A stretch of DNA of 64,000 nucleotides. Source: Pedobacter sp. KBS0701. GTDB taxonomy: Bacteria > Bacteroidota > Bacteroidia > Sphingobacteriales > Sphingobacteriaceae. This document shows, piece by piece, positions 27,851-37,089 of the stretch; position 1 is the first letter of the stretch; each line of letters begins with the position of its first letter. The notes below the pieces were generated by a model, which was given only the letters and a program-made list of their open reading frames with translations, made no database searches and had not been told where the DNA came from. Location: contig NZ_CP042171.1 in the NCBI RefSeq assembly GCF_005938645.2, forward strand, positions 1,426,001 to 1,490,000, given 5' to 3'. The translations under genes were made by a program, and so were the position numbers.

Positions 27851-28954
27851 ATGAAAGTATCTCCATCAATGCTATTTTTTTTCCTTCTTTTCATAGCATG
27901 CAAGAAAAAATCGGACAACGACGCCATAATTAGTGGAAAAAGGCTGAGTCAAGGTATTAAAAGGGTTTATCTTACCACGGCAGCTGAATGGTCAGTTTTT
28001 TTGGATTCCGCAGAATGCATAAACGGCAATTTTGAACTAAAATATAAGCCTTCGTCGAAATTCGAGCCTTTTCTAGCAAGCATCTGTTATCTTGATTCTG
28101 CTAATAGAATTACACAGCTTTACGTCAGAAATGAGTTCTTGATAAAAAAAACTGGAAAAAATTCTGCGAACGGGGCATTCATGTTAGATTATGGAACTTC
28201 CGAAGTCTCATATGTTGAACGCAAAAACGGATCAGATCTTGTGGACATGACAGGGGGTAAAGAAAATGGGCTGTTTAAGCAGTATGAGTGGCAGAACTTT
28301 GGTTATGTTGGTTCAGAAAGAGATTTAATCAGATACACAAACAACAGAAAGCTTGTTAAACAAAACTCCGATTCTTACTATTTTCTTTATAAAATCTCTG
28401 AGAATAGGGAAAAGTACAGCAGAGTTCAGTTGGAGGAGATTTTTAGAGATTTCGATGAAGCTTTGCAGGAATCAGTTAGTGGCTCATATTTAAAGGAATA
28501 TATAAAAAATATGCCCGAGCCTAACGAGGTGCCTGCTGATCTCTCAGCTTATTCTAACAGTAAAAGCATTAAGGTCGGAATAAACAAAACAGCTAACCTA
28601 AATATGCTGGTTTTCTGGGCCAGCTGGTGTGGTCCCTGTAGAATGGAAATCCCAGAATTAAAAAAAATCAGAAAGCTCATAAACAACAAGGATTTTTTTT
28701 TGGCCAGTATATCGATAGACAAAAACCCACTATTCTGGGAGAGAGCTTTGACGGAAGAAAACATGAGCTGGCCACAGTTTATAATCCCAGAAAGAGACTT
28801 AAATAAAGTGATGGCAAGATTCAGGTTTTCATCTATTCCTCTGATAGTTTTTACTGATAAAAGCGGTCGGGAAATTAAACGGTTTAGTGGCTACAAAGCC
28901 AATCAAACGACAGAATATATCAGTTTCATTAAAGACCATTTATTGTCAGAATAA
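27851..28954 (+). CDS. TlpA-like thiol-disulfide lipoprotein, 367 aa
   Basis: The N-terminus (MLFFFLLFIACKKK) is a lipoprotein signal with Cys17. A DUF4369-like beta domain (about 20-130), which in Bacteroidetes precedes TlpA domains, is followed by a helical linker and a C-terminal thioredoxin fold with WASWCGPCRMEIPEL (Cys260, Cys263) and cis-Pro in SSIPLIVFTD. It would act as a periplasmic reductase or isomerase, complementing the VKOR oxidase upstream. It lies 115 bases after the precursor gene on the same strand, as in other Bacteroidetes GG-peptide clusters. Confidence 0.88.
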   Translation: MKVSPSMLFFFLLFIACKKKSDNDAIISGKRLSQGIKRVYLTTAAEWSVFLDSAECINGNFELKYKPSSKFEPFLASICYLDSANRITQLYVRNEFLIKKTGKNSANGAFMLDYGTSEVSYVERKNGSDLVDMTGGKENGLFKQYEWQNFGYVGSERDLIRYTNNRKLVKQNSDSYYFLYKISENREKYSRVQLEEIFRDFDEALQESVSGSYLKEYIKNMPEPNEVPADLSAYSNSKSIKVGINKTANLNMLVFWASWCGPCRMEIPELKKIRKLINNKDFFLASISIDKNPLFWERALTEENMSWPQFIIPERDLNKVMARFRFSSIPLIVFTDKSGREIKRFSGYKANQTTEYISFIKDHLLSE

Positions 28955-29069
28955 TATGCTAAAATGATTTTAATAGATTTTTCACTATAACCTCTACTTC
29001 TTCATCATTTCGATGGCTACCTCAACAAAAATGATTTTTCTTTGAAAATAATACAACGAACAGTTATCA

Positions 29070-29891
29070 ATGTCCTTCCAATTATATAGACAGCCAGATC
29101 AAATGGATTGCGGCCCGACCTGCCTGCGCATGATAGCAAAACATCATGGCAAAAGCTTCAGTTTACAGAAACTCCGTGAAATTTCAGGTATCAGCCGAGA
29201 CGGCGTTTCACTTTTAGGTATAAGTGAAGCTGCCGAAAAGATTGGTTTTAGGACATTAGGCGCATCTTTCTCTCTTAAACAGCTGTCGGAAATTGATTTG
29301 CCAGTTATTTTGCACTGGAATCAAAATCATTTTGTGGTACTTTACAAAATAAGCTCCGGGAGTGGAGTTTTTTCTGATAAAAATACTGGGAGATCGACAT
29401 ATCATATTGCAGACCCAGCAAGGGGTATGATCAGCTATAGCGAAAAGGAATTTAAAAAACATTGGCTGAGTACGGTTGTACAGGCAGAAGATGTAGGTGT
29501 AGCTTTAACTCTTGAAACTACGCCTAACTTTCATTCGCAGATATCAGATACCGAAAATGGTTTAAGCTTAACCTATATTTTGGGTTATCTGCGCAATTAT
29601 AAACAACTGATACTACAACTGTTTCTTGCATTGGGGATTGGTAGTATGTTACAGAGTATTCTCCCATTTTTGACACAGAGTATTGTGGATACGGGCATCA
29701 ATACGCGCAACTTGAATTTTGTATTTATTATCCTTATTGCCCAGACAATGCTGCTTATCGGCCGGATGAGTGTAGAATTTATTCGAAGCTGGATACTTTT
29801 GCACATCAGTACAAGAATTAACATATCGATACTCACTGACTTTATAATTAAGCTTCTAAATCTACCAATGGGGTTTTTCGATTCTAAATGA
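29070..29891 (+). CDS. C39 peptidase plus first TM helices of a split peptide ABC exporter
   Basis: The N-terminal peptidase C39 domain (1-140) is complete by eye: oxyanion Gln8 and nucleophile Cys14 in YRQPDQMDCGPTC, the His in NQNHFVVLYK near residue 88, and HIADPARG. It cuts leaders after Gly-Gly. Two membrane helices (about 170-195 and 205-230) and the first coupling loop follow, then the frame stops at FFDSK-TGA. In relatives the line continues as FFDSKMTGDIMQR, which is exactly how the next frame starts. One missing A in AAAATG explains it. The four-base ATGA overlap could still allow coupled translation of two halves. Confidence 0.8.
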   Translation: MSFQLYRQPDQMDCGPTCLRMIAKHHGKSFSLQKLREISGISRDGVSLLGISEAAEKIGFRTLGASFSLKQLSEIDLPVILHWNQNHFVVLYKISSGSGVFSDKNTGRSTYHIADPARGMISYSEKEFKKHWLSTVVQAEDVGVALTLETTPNFHSQISDTENGLSLTYILGYLRNYKQLILQLFLALGIGSMLQSILPFLTQSIVDTGINTRNLNFVFIILIAQTMLLIGRMSVEFIRSWILLHISTRINISILTDFIIKLLNLPMGFFDSK

Positions 29892-31291
29892 CGGGAGACA
29901 TTATGCAACGGATGAGCGATCAGGGAAGGATTCAAAACTTTTTAACCGGTTCGACTCTAAGTATTCTATTTTCGATGTTCAATCTAATAGTTTTTTCCTT
30001 TATTTTAACATGGTATGATACCAGTCTGTTTTATATTTTTGCAATAAGCAGCGTTATTTATTCAGTCTGGATTATTCTATTTCTGAATAAGCGCCGCGCC
30101 CTAGATGTTAAACGTTTCGACATATCCTCCAAAAATCAAAGCGCAGTCATGCAATTGATCGGTGGTATACAGGAAATTAAATTAAACAATTGCGAGCAGC
30201 AAAAGCGTTGGGAATGGGAAGGCATTCAGGCGAGCTTATTTCGTTTTAGCGTCAAAAGCCTGTCATTGTCGCAAATTGAGCAAACCGGTGCATTCTTTAT
30301 CAATGAAAGTAAAAATATCGTTATTACGTTTATTGTTGCGAAATCGGTTATCGAAGGACAGTTGACACTAGGGGGGATGATGGCAATTCAGTATATAGTA
30401 GGTCAGCTTAACAGCCCTATAGAACAGATGTTAGGTTTTCTGCAGCAGCTTCAAGACGCAAAATTAAGTCTTGAGAGATTAAATGAGATACATAAGCTAG
30501 ATGATGAGGAACCTTCGGGAAAAGTATTTCAAAGAGAGCTTCCATCAGATAAAACCCTCATGCTGAAAGAACTATCATTTACTTATCCTGGGGCCGGTAA
30601 TGAGCCGGTGCTGTTAAATGTCAACTTGAGAATTCCAGAAGGTAAAACTACAGCAATAGTTGGAATGAGTGGGAGTGGTAAAACGACAATTCTAAAACTA
30701 TTGTTGCGTTTTTACGAACCTCAGCGAGGCGAATTGAGGGTGGGCCAGATGAATTTAGATCAGATAGGCTTTAGGTTTTGGAGGGGGCAATGTGGAAGTG
30801 TTATGCAGGATGGCTTTATTTTTTCAGATAGCATTACCAGGAATATTGCTGTGGGAGATGAGCATCCAAATATCCGAAAGCTAAAACATGCAATCAAAAT
30901 GGCAAACATTGAAGATTTTATCGACAGTCTCCCTCTTGGTCTCAATACAAAGATCGGACAGGAAGGAAATGGCATAAGCCAGGGCCAGAAGCAGCGAATT
31001 TTAATCGCGAGGGCAGTTTATAAAGATCCTGAATATATATTCTTTGATGAAGCAACCAACTCTTTAGACGCTAATAACGAAAAGGCAATAATGGAGAATC
31101 TAGAAAAATTTTTTCAGGGTCGAACAGTCGTAGTTGTAGCCCATCGCTTGAGTACGGTCAAAAATGCCGACAATATTGTGGTACTTGATAAGGGCAAAAT
31201 AATTGAAGAAGGAACACATGAAATTTTGACGCAAAAAAAAGGGTCGTATTATAACTTGGTTAAAAATCAACTGGAACTTGGTAATTCGTAA
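29888..31291 (+). CDS. Remaining TM domain and ATPase of the split peptide ABC exporter, 467 aa
   Basis: It starts MTGDIMQRMSDQGRI, the second half of the first intracellular loop of an ABC exporter, then has four membrane helices (about 25-70 and 130-190) and a complete nucleotide-binding domain: Walker A GMSGSGKTT (about 259-267), Q-loop GSVMQDGF, signature NGISQGQKQR (about 362-371), Walker B YIFFDEATNSLD (about 382-393) and the H-loop in VVVAHRLST. Together with the upstream frame it makes one SunT/LagD-type transporter. As annotated, it lacks the first two helices. Sequencing slip, real mutation or coupled two-chain design cannot be told apart here. Confidence 0.82.
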   Translation: MTGDIMQRMSDQGRIQNFLTGSTLSILFSMFNLIVFSFILTWYDTSLFYIFAISSVIYSVWIILFLNKRRALDVKRFDISSKNQSAVMQLIGGIQEIKLNNCEQQKRWEWEGIQASLFRFSVKSLSLSQIEQTGAFFINESKNIVITFIVAKSVIEGQLTLGGMMAIQYIVGQLNSPIEQMLGFLQQLQDAKLSLERLNEIHKLDDEEPSGKVFQRELPSDKTLMLKELSFTYPGAGNEPVLLNVNLRIPEGKTTAIVGMSGSGKTTILKLLLRFYEPQRGELRVGQMNLDQIGFRFWRGQCGSVMQDGFIFSDSITRNIAVGDEHPNIRKLKHAIKMANIEDFIDSLPLGLNTKIGQEGNGISQGQKQRILIARAVYKDPEYIFFDEATNSLDANNEKAIMENLEKFFQGRTVVVVAHRLSTVKNADNIVVLDKGKIIEEGTHEILTQKKGSYYNLVKNQLELGNS

Positions 31292-31295
31292 AGAA

Positions 31296-32600
31296 ATGAT
31301 AGAATCAGATGTAGCTGAAAATGCAGACAGTTTTTTATATAACAAGGAAATCAGAAGCGAGGAGATTCGGGAAATCATAACAGCCGTGCCAAATTGGATT
31401 CTCCGATGGGGAATTACGCTTTTATTCGGAATCCTTGGTTTTATATTTATAGGATCTGCCTTTATTGAGTATCCAGACATCGTAAAGGTCAGTCTTAAAG
31501 TGAACAGTCTCAATTCTCCCAAACCGGTCTTAGCTAAGCAGAATGGCAAACTGGCAACTCTTCTTGTACATGAAGGGCAAATGGTGAAACAGGATGAGGC
31601 TTTAGCATACTTTGAAACCATTAGCGCGCCAGTTGATGTAATGAAGCTTAGCAAACTGCTTCAGGATATACAGAATAGACTCTTAACACAACAGAACAAA
31701 CTGGCCGAGCTGCCTACTAATTTAAATCTAGGGGAGCTTCAGGCCGCTTATCAAAGCTTTTATCAACAATACTTACAATATAAATCAACTCAAAATAATG
31801 GTTATTATCTTAAAAGAATAGCCTTTCTCCAAAACGATCTCCGGGATATAAGTGCTTTGAGGCAACAAATTTTAAAACAAAAATCTGTACAGTTAAAAGA
31901 ATACGCTAATCAAGAATTAGAATACAAAGCATATCAAAAACTATATAAAAGTAATGTTATTTCACGTAGTGAGTTTGCACAACAAGAGAACAGATACCTC
32001 TCATCAAAATATCCTTTACAACAGACCGAAACCTCTATTTTATATAATTCAGGAAGCTACAGCACTAAAGAAAAAGAGCTTTTAGACTTGAAGCATACCA
32101 TAAATGATGAGAGAGAAAAATTTGCTCAATCATTACAACAATGTATCTCAGAAACCAATAGTTGGATATTTAAGTATATTATAAGAGCTCCGGTTTCTGG
32201 CAAATTAAGTTTCGCAGGCATCATTCAGCAAAATCAGAATGTTTTAATAAATCAGGAATTATTTGTTATAAATCCGGGCAATAGTGATTTTTTTGGTGAA
32301 GTACAGATCCCACAGTACAATATGGGGAAAATCGAGAATGGGGAAAGAGCGTTGGTGAAACTTCGAAGTTACCCATTTGAACAATATGGCGTGATCAGAG
32401 GTAGACTGTCGCGCATTTCAGATGTGGCTTATCGCGACAGTATTTTTATTGCAAAAATAACTTTTGATCAAGTTGAAAATAAGGATCAAAACCGAAAAAT
32501 TGTACTGAAAAATGGCATGCAAGGTGTGGCGGAAATCATAACCGAGGAGAGTTCTCTTCTAAAACGTTTTTTTAGAAATATAACAAAAATTATAAAGTGA
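31296..32600 (+). CDS. HlyD-family membrane-fusion adaptor, 434 aa
   Basis: A cytosolic N-tail of about 40 residues, one membrane helix (about 40-60), then half a lipoyl motif (KPVLAKQNGKLATLLVHEGQMVKQDEALAYFE), a long coiled coil (about 120-270) and the second half (YIIRAPVSGKLSFAGIIQQNQNV) with a beta-barrel end (GERALVKLRSYPFEQYGVIRGRLSRIS) are the classic adaptor build for C39 exporters. ATG 31296 is preferred over TTG 31278, which lies within the transporter's last codons. It joins the exporter to an outer-membrane TolC not encoded in this cluster; the TolC of the RND operon at 15 kb is a candidate. Confidence 0.9.
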   Translation: MIESDVAENADSFLYNKEIRSEEIREIITAVPNWILRWGITLLFGILGFIFIGSAFIEYPDIVKVSLKVNSLNSPKPVLAKQNGKLATLLVHEGQMVKQDEALAYFETISAPVDVMKLSKLLQDIQNRLLTQQNKLAELPTNLNLGELQAAYQSFYQQYLQYKSTQNNGYYLKRIAFLQNDLRDISALRQQILKQKSVQLKEYANQELEYKAYQKLYKSNVISRSEFAQQENRYLSSKYPLQQTETSILYNSGSYSTKEKELLDLKHTINDEREKFAQSLQQCISETNSWIFKYIIRAPVSGKLSFAGIIQQNQNVLINQELFVINPGNSDFFGEVQIPQYNMGKIENGERALVKLRSYPFEQYGVIRGRLSRISDVAYRDSIFIAKITFDQVENKDQNRKIVLKNGMQGVAEIITEESSLLKRFFRNITKIIK

Positions 32601-32685
32601 ACTCATTGAAAGTAATGCATTGAAAAAAATAGCAAGAATATATAGTATTTAGAACAGAACCCATAATCTTTAGATAACAAAGGCA

Positions 32686-33789
32686 ATGACTAGCTTAGAA
32701 AACCCCATTATCTTAAAAAACTACTTTATTAGTGAAGACGATCTTTTATCCATTAAATCAAAACTTCAAATCTTCTTGCAGGATCAGGAATATTTTGATG
32801 GACAGAAGATTGGAAAAGGGAAAGGAATTGTAATAAGTGCTGGAGGAATTAGATATTTTACATCGGCCTATATCCTTATCAAAATGCTAAGAAATTCTGG
32901 GTGCGTGTTACCAGTTGAAGTTTGGTACTATAACAAGGAACTTTCCTTTAAAATGATTGAGGCACTCAAAAATCTTGATGTGGATTGTATGGATATGCGG
33001 GAATTCGTAGACGGTAGTCCTCATGGATTCCTCATGAAGCCGTTATCCATATTATATAGTAAATTTAGGGAAGTTTTATTCCTTGATGCAGATAATGTAT
33101 GCACATCTGATCCTTCTTATCTATTTGACGATCCAAATTATCTGCAAAACGGTTGCATCTTCTGGCCTGATTTCTGGAAAACCAGTCAAGAAAACCCTAT
33201 TTGGAAAATCTTGGAATTAGACTATTGCAATGAATGGGAACAGGAAAGTGGCCAACTTTTAATTAACAAAGAAAAGTGCTGGAAAGAGCTACAATTGGCA
33301 GCGTATTTCAATATTAATGCCAATGATTATTACCGATTTATTTATGGGGATAAGGATACGTTCAGATTTGCGTGGATGGCCATGGGAAAAAGTTTTTATA
33401 TGATAAAAAAACCTGTATCGTCATGCGGTTATAATGATTTGCAAACTGGAAAATTTTCAGGAGTGACAATGGCTCAACATGATTCTGATGGGAGAATTAT
33501 ATTTCTTCACAGAAATCTTTTAAAATGGGATATAACCCATGAATCAGAATATGTTTGGAAAATAATTAAAGGATATAGTACCACCGCAAAAAAGTTGGGA
33601 TGTTCTTTGAACCCAAACCCCAATCATCACAGTTCCATCGATCTTCATGGAGACACCGAGCTAATCCATTTTGACGATGTAATGCATGGTTTCGAAGATA
33701 GATGCCTCAAGGAATTGAGGACATTACGAATGATGAATTTTTATCAAGACGAACTTATCCTAGCTCATATAGCTCAACATAGATATTAA
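32686..33789 (+). CDS. GT71-like (MNN1/Mannosyl_trans3) glycosyltransferase, 367 aa
   Basis: The pattern GIVISAGGIRYFTSAYILIKMLRNSGCVLPVEVWYY (split), MKPLSILYSKFREVLFLDADNV with the DxD at Asp134/Asp136, then GCIFWPDFW and ESGQLLINK matches the alpha-mannosyltransferase family known from fungal MNN1 proteins. It lacks the signal anchor of the fungal enzymes and so should be cytosolic. It follows the HlyD gene by 85 bases on the same strand. It would use a nucleotide sugar; the acceptor is unknown, with the precursor peptide or a surface glycan as options. Bacterial members are rare, so transfer is possible. Confidence 0.8.
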   Translation: MTSLENPIILKNYFISEDDLLSIKSKLQIFLQDQEYFDGQKIGKGKGIVISAGGIRYFTSAYILIKMLRNSGCVLPVEVWYYNKELSFKMIEALKNLDVDCMDMREFVDGSPHGFLMKPLSILYSKFREVLFLDADNVCTSDPSYLFDDPNYLQNGCIFWPDFWKTSQENPIWKILELDYCNEWEQESGQLLINKEKCWKELQLAAYFNINANDYYRFIYGDKDTFRFAWMAMGKSFYMIKKPVSSCGYNDLQTGKFSGVTMAQHDSDGRIIFLHRNLLKWDITHESEYVWKIIKGYSTTAKKLGCSLNPNPNHHSSIDLHGDTELIHFDDVMHGFEDRCLKELRTLRMMNFYQDELILAHIAQHRY

Positions 33790-33810
33790 CCTTAAATATT
33801 AATCATCAAG

Positions 33811-33885
33811 CTGGTAGATTTCTATTTTCATATTTTAACATTAATGCTTTTGCGAAAGGCTAAAAAGACCATTAATATCTACCAG
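33811..33885. repeat. Inverted repeat between the GT71-like and fucosyltransferase-like genes
   Basis: CTGGTAGAT (33811-33819) and ATCTACCAG (33877-33885) are perfect 9-bp inverted arms separated by 57 bases that contain further AT-rich partial complementarity around ATTAAT. It may form a hairpin in the transcript. No T-run typical of an intrinsic terminator follows directly, though a short TTTTT lies 11 bases on. Confidence 0.35.
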
Positions 33886-34011
33886 AGGATTACTGTTTTT
33901 TACAATATTGTGTCAATTAGGGCGGACATGCGATTTCTGTTTCGTGTTAATGAAATTGACTTATCAAAGGCAATGCGCCTTTTATGAAACTAATTAACAA
34001 CAAAATTTTTT

Positions 34012-35235
34012 ATGAAGATTTCACCAATACCGTTTTGGTTTCCTAGTTGCAAAGATGAAGATCAAAGAGATTTGGCCCTTTTGTTAACTCAGAATATTTA
34101 TAGATTAATAATTCCAGACAAAGAGAGCAGTTTAATATCCTTTTGTAAAAATGGACTTGTAGGAATTGGTAATGATGAAGAAAAAAAACACTGGGATATT
34201 ATACGATATGGCGAGAGATCTTATTTAGAGATTTATTCCTCCACGTCCAGATTATATTCTTTGGTGTGCAATTCAAATAAATGGGAAGGTTACTCAATGA
34301 ATAATGCAGAGGACGCAGTTATATTAGTTCCATTAAAAGAGAGTCAAAAATATTATGCGTTCGCATTTAAAATGAATGGCAACGGGATTATCTCAAACTA
34401 TAATTGCATTCATGTTCAGTTATCAGGACAATTAGGTAATTGTTTAAGAAATATCTCAACAATTAAAATCTTGGCAGATAGTTTAGGTTATAACTGGGAT
34501 ATAGATTTAAGTAAAAGTAATTCTCCAAATGCGACGATTCAGGTAATAGAAAAATTGTTCCCAGACAAGATCAAATATTATCCAGAAGGAACTTATATAG
34601 ATTTCAGTGAATTAAAGCTAATGACTTTCTTCGATATCTATGGAACAAATAGTCATCCGATTGTTGAAGCGATAATTGATCGCTTTCCAGCATTTGAGTT
34701 TGGTGCCAAGCATATATATTCAGCCAGACCTTCAACAATGTCAAATGAGATCTATTTAAAAAATAAATTACAGTTTTATGCCGAAATTGACTGGCCTATC
34801 GAGATTTTACGAGAAGTCGAAGAATTTATTAGATCTCACTGTTCAGGAGATTTATCAAATTTTATTGGAATTCACATCAGACATACGGATAATTTTCAAG
34901 ATTATTTGAAAACTACATTAAAACTTAACACATCGTTGGAAATTTTTATCGAAAAGCTAAGGAGCTTAGGCAATGAGTCTATCTTAATATGCACGGATAA
35001 TCCAGAAGTTAGAAAGCGTATTGAATCTGAATTCCCAGATTTAAGAATTGTTTTTCCTACTACGGTCGATTCACTATATCAACCACTCTTTGAGATGTAT
35101 CTTTTGTCTCAGACTAAATATATTATCGGAAGCTATTCATCTACTTTTTCATATGAGGCATCCTTTATTAAAGGTAATAACCTAGAATTATATACAGGAG
35201 GGAATTGGATTCGTTACAATATCTGTCAGCGATAA
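34012..35235 (+). CDS. Fucosyltransferase-like protein (GT-B, GIHIRHTD motif), 407 aa
   Basis: The N-terminal 130 residues are of unknown type. From about 140 the protein resembles the alpha-1,2/1,6-fucosyltransferase and NodZ-like fold: an opening QLSGQLGNCLRNISTIKILA, the GDP-binding motif GIHIRHTDN (286-294) equivalent to HxRRxD, ILICTDNPEV, and the late motif IGSYSSTFSYEASFI. These enzymes use GDP-fucose or a related GDP-sugar. It is the last gene of the cluster, 222 bases after the GT71-like gene, and could have its own promoter. The acceptor is unknown. Confidence 0.65.
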   Translation: MKISPIPFWFPSCKDEDQRDLALLLTQNIYRLIIPDKESSLISFCKNGLVGIGNDEEKKHWDIIRYGERSYLEIYSSTSRLYSLVCNSNKWEGYSMNNAEDAVILVPLKESQKYYAFAFKMNGNGIISNYNCIHVQLSGQLGNCLRNISTIKILADSLGYNWDIDLSKSNSPNATIQVIEKLFPDKIKYYPEGTYIDFSELKLMTFFDIYGTNSHPIVEAIIDRFPAFEFGAKHIYSARPSTMSNEIYLKNKLQFYAEIDWPIEILREVEEFIRSHCSGDLSNFIGIHIRHTDNFQDYLKTTLKLNTSLEIFIEKLRSLGNESILICTDNPEVRKRIESEFPDLRIVFPTTVDSLYQPLFEMYLLSQTKYIIGSYSSTFSYEASFIKGNNLELYTGGNWIRYNICQR

Positions 35236-36209
35236 ATCTAATGATGTTAAATGCGCAAATAGATTTATTATTATCATTAAACAAAGTTTATTTGATAAAT
35301 TCATTGGTTTTATTTATTTTTAAATAAGTCAATTACAGTCAAATAGTTGCAAAATATAAGTGAGCATTTGGTGAGCCTATTTTGTTGTTGAGGTTTAAAG
35401 TATTGATATTCAAGCAAATGAGATTAGGTTCCGAGTCCCACCTGGACAAACTGAATAAATGTCGGGGTTTCCAGCAACTACCACCATTCATCTTCTTTTA
35501 AGATTTCCTTGGCCAAAAGATAAAAGCAATTACAATAGCCAAATCCCTATTGTTCCACTTGTTTGTAAGAGATATTCTTTCATAATTCTTCGTTTTAGGT
35601 AATGCTAGTAGAGCATTCTGTAAATAAACAGGTGTAAAATCAGTTGTTAACTTATCAGTTGAAGCATCGGTATTTTGATGCGGATAATGGATGATTGCTT
35701 TGTTATAAATGCAGTGATATCGTTATCCGTCAATTTCCTGAAGCTTTCACGAAAATCATCTTTAATGTTGGTTGTCTTCTTCAGCCACGGTAAAAGAATT
35801 GAATTTAAATATATTGATTAAAGTACTGATCACCAAGTATGTCACTTAAAAGTTAGGAATCGGTAGGGCTTTTCATAAGCCTTTTAATCAATTTTATATC
35901 CTCGGTTTATAAGAGCCATGATTATCCGATCATGCCTCACCATAAACTCGCTGGAGTAGGGACTGCCAGCATAGTGGAATTTCTCCCTGAATTATTCCAT
36001 ATTGCAACCAACTGAAACCCACATCTTATTATGCATTAAGGCACCATCAAAAAAAGACAGTATGAAGTATTGGCATACTGGTAGGTCTGGGAACCTTGCT
36101 CTTCCCGGAAAATGAAACTACTCCTCCAAAGTAAATAGGACAGGGGGCAATACGCTAATGCACAAGACCATATTTTTAAGCCGCCATTTGTCAGGACAAT
36201 GATTTTCAT
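35236..36209. other. About 1 kb without an intact gene; decayed coding remnants
   Basis: No frame above about 70 codons is convincing. On the minus strand short stretches with coding character occur, for example FMVRHDRIIMALINRGYKID near 35900-35960 and TTNIKDDFRESFRKLTDND near 35730-35790, all interrupted by stops and frame changes. I cannot assign them to a family. The segment looks like eroded sequence between the GG-peptide cluster and the second methyltransferase copy. Confidence 0.35.
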
Positions 36210-36895
36210 CCGGGGCAATTTGTAATTATCTTTGCCCGAGAGATGAAAAGCGAGCATATACGGGAAACCTTCGGAAACATTGATATTTATTTATTCGACC
36301 AGTTACTAAAAGGTACTTATGATGGGTGCAACACAGTTTTGGATGCTGGATGTGGTACTGGAAGAAACCTGCTTTACTTTTTAAGAAGTGGTGCGCAGGT
36401 TTATGGGGTAGATCAAAATACTGAAGCTATAGCACAAGTTAGAAATATAGCTAGTGGCTATCCCCATATCAATCCGAAGAAAACTTCAGCATAGCGCCTG
36501 TGGAACAATTACCATTTGAAAATGAAAGTTTTGATCTGGTCATTAGTTCTGCTGTACTCCACTTTGCAGAAAACCAGGAACATTTTGAAGCGATGTTAAG
36601 CTCCATGTGGCGCGTACTTAAACCCGGTGGATATTTCTTCTGTCGGCTGGCCTCGGAAATCGGTATTGAATCACTGGTCCATTTTATCGGAAATGGCAGG
36701 TATATTCTTCCGGACGGATCAGAGCGGTTCTTGGTTAACCAGGAAATGCTGGTTAGGCTCACCAAAAAACTTGGCGGACAACTTCACGAGCCGATTAAGA
36801 CTACAAACGTACAGAACATGAGGGCAATGACCACATGGTGCGTGCGGAAATAACAATCGATTTTAAAAAGTTTAGCATAGTATATCAGGTGTATG
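36210..36895 (+). repeat. Direct repeat, copy B (methyltransferase unit)
   Basis: This block matches 22895-23580 from TTTGTAATTATCTTTG through the gene to AAAAGTTTAGCATAG. Differences are scattered substitutions, densest around the middle of the gene, so the copies are not a recent perfect duplication. Both lie in the same orientation. Confidence 0.75.
36243..36853 (+). pseudogene. Frameshifted second copy of the SAM methyltransferase
   Basis: It reads as the copy at 22926 up to PHINPKK, where one G is missing near 36475 (ATCCGAAG here, ATCCGGAAG in copy A), and stops at 36494. The remainder continues in the next frame from about 36500 (EQLPFENESFDLVISSAVLH) to the same C-terminus at 36853. 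Motif I is in the first fragment and motifs post-II and III in the second, so neither can bind SAM as a complete domain. The high identity of the rest suggests that loss of function is recent. Confidence 0.85.
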
Positions 36896-37089
36896 ACGTT
36901 GGTTTATTGTGTCGGTTTATAATGGTGAAAGCGAGATCTGCAACGTCGGGCGTAACTCTGCCCGATGGTTTTTATGTACCAGAACCAGAATATACCGTAC
37001 CTTTAGTCAGCACGGGATCACAGATGCCACCCTGGGCACTAGCCGGAATGTAACATATCTTAGAAGCTCTAGGTTTTTAATTCACTTTT

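Noticed and set aside
36835..37053. Frame after the second methyltransferase copy
   Set aside because: Begins inside the repeat tail and shows no domain; coding texture is weak.
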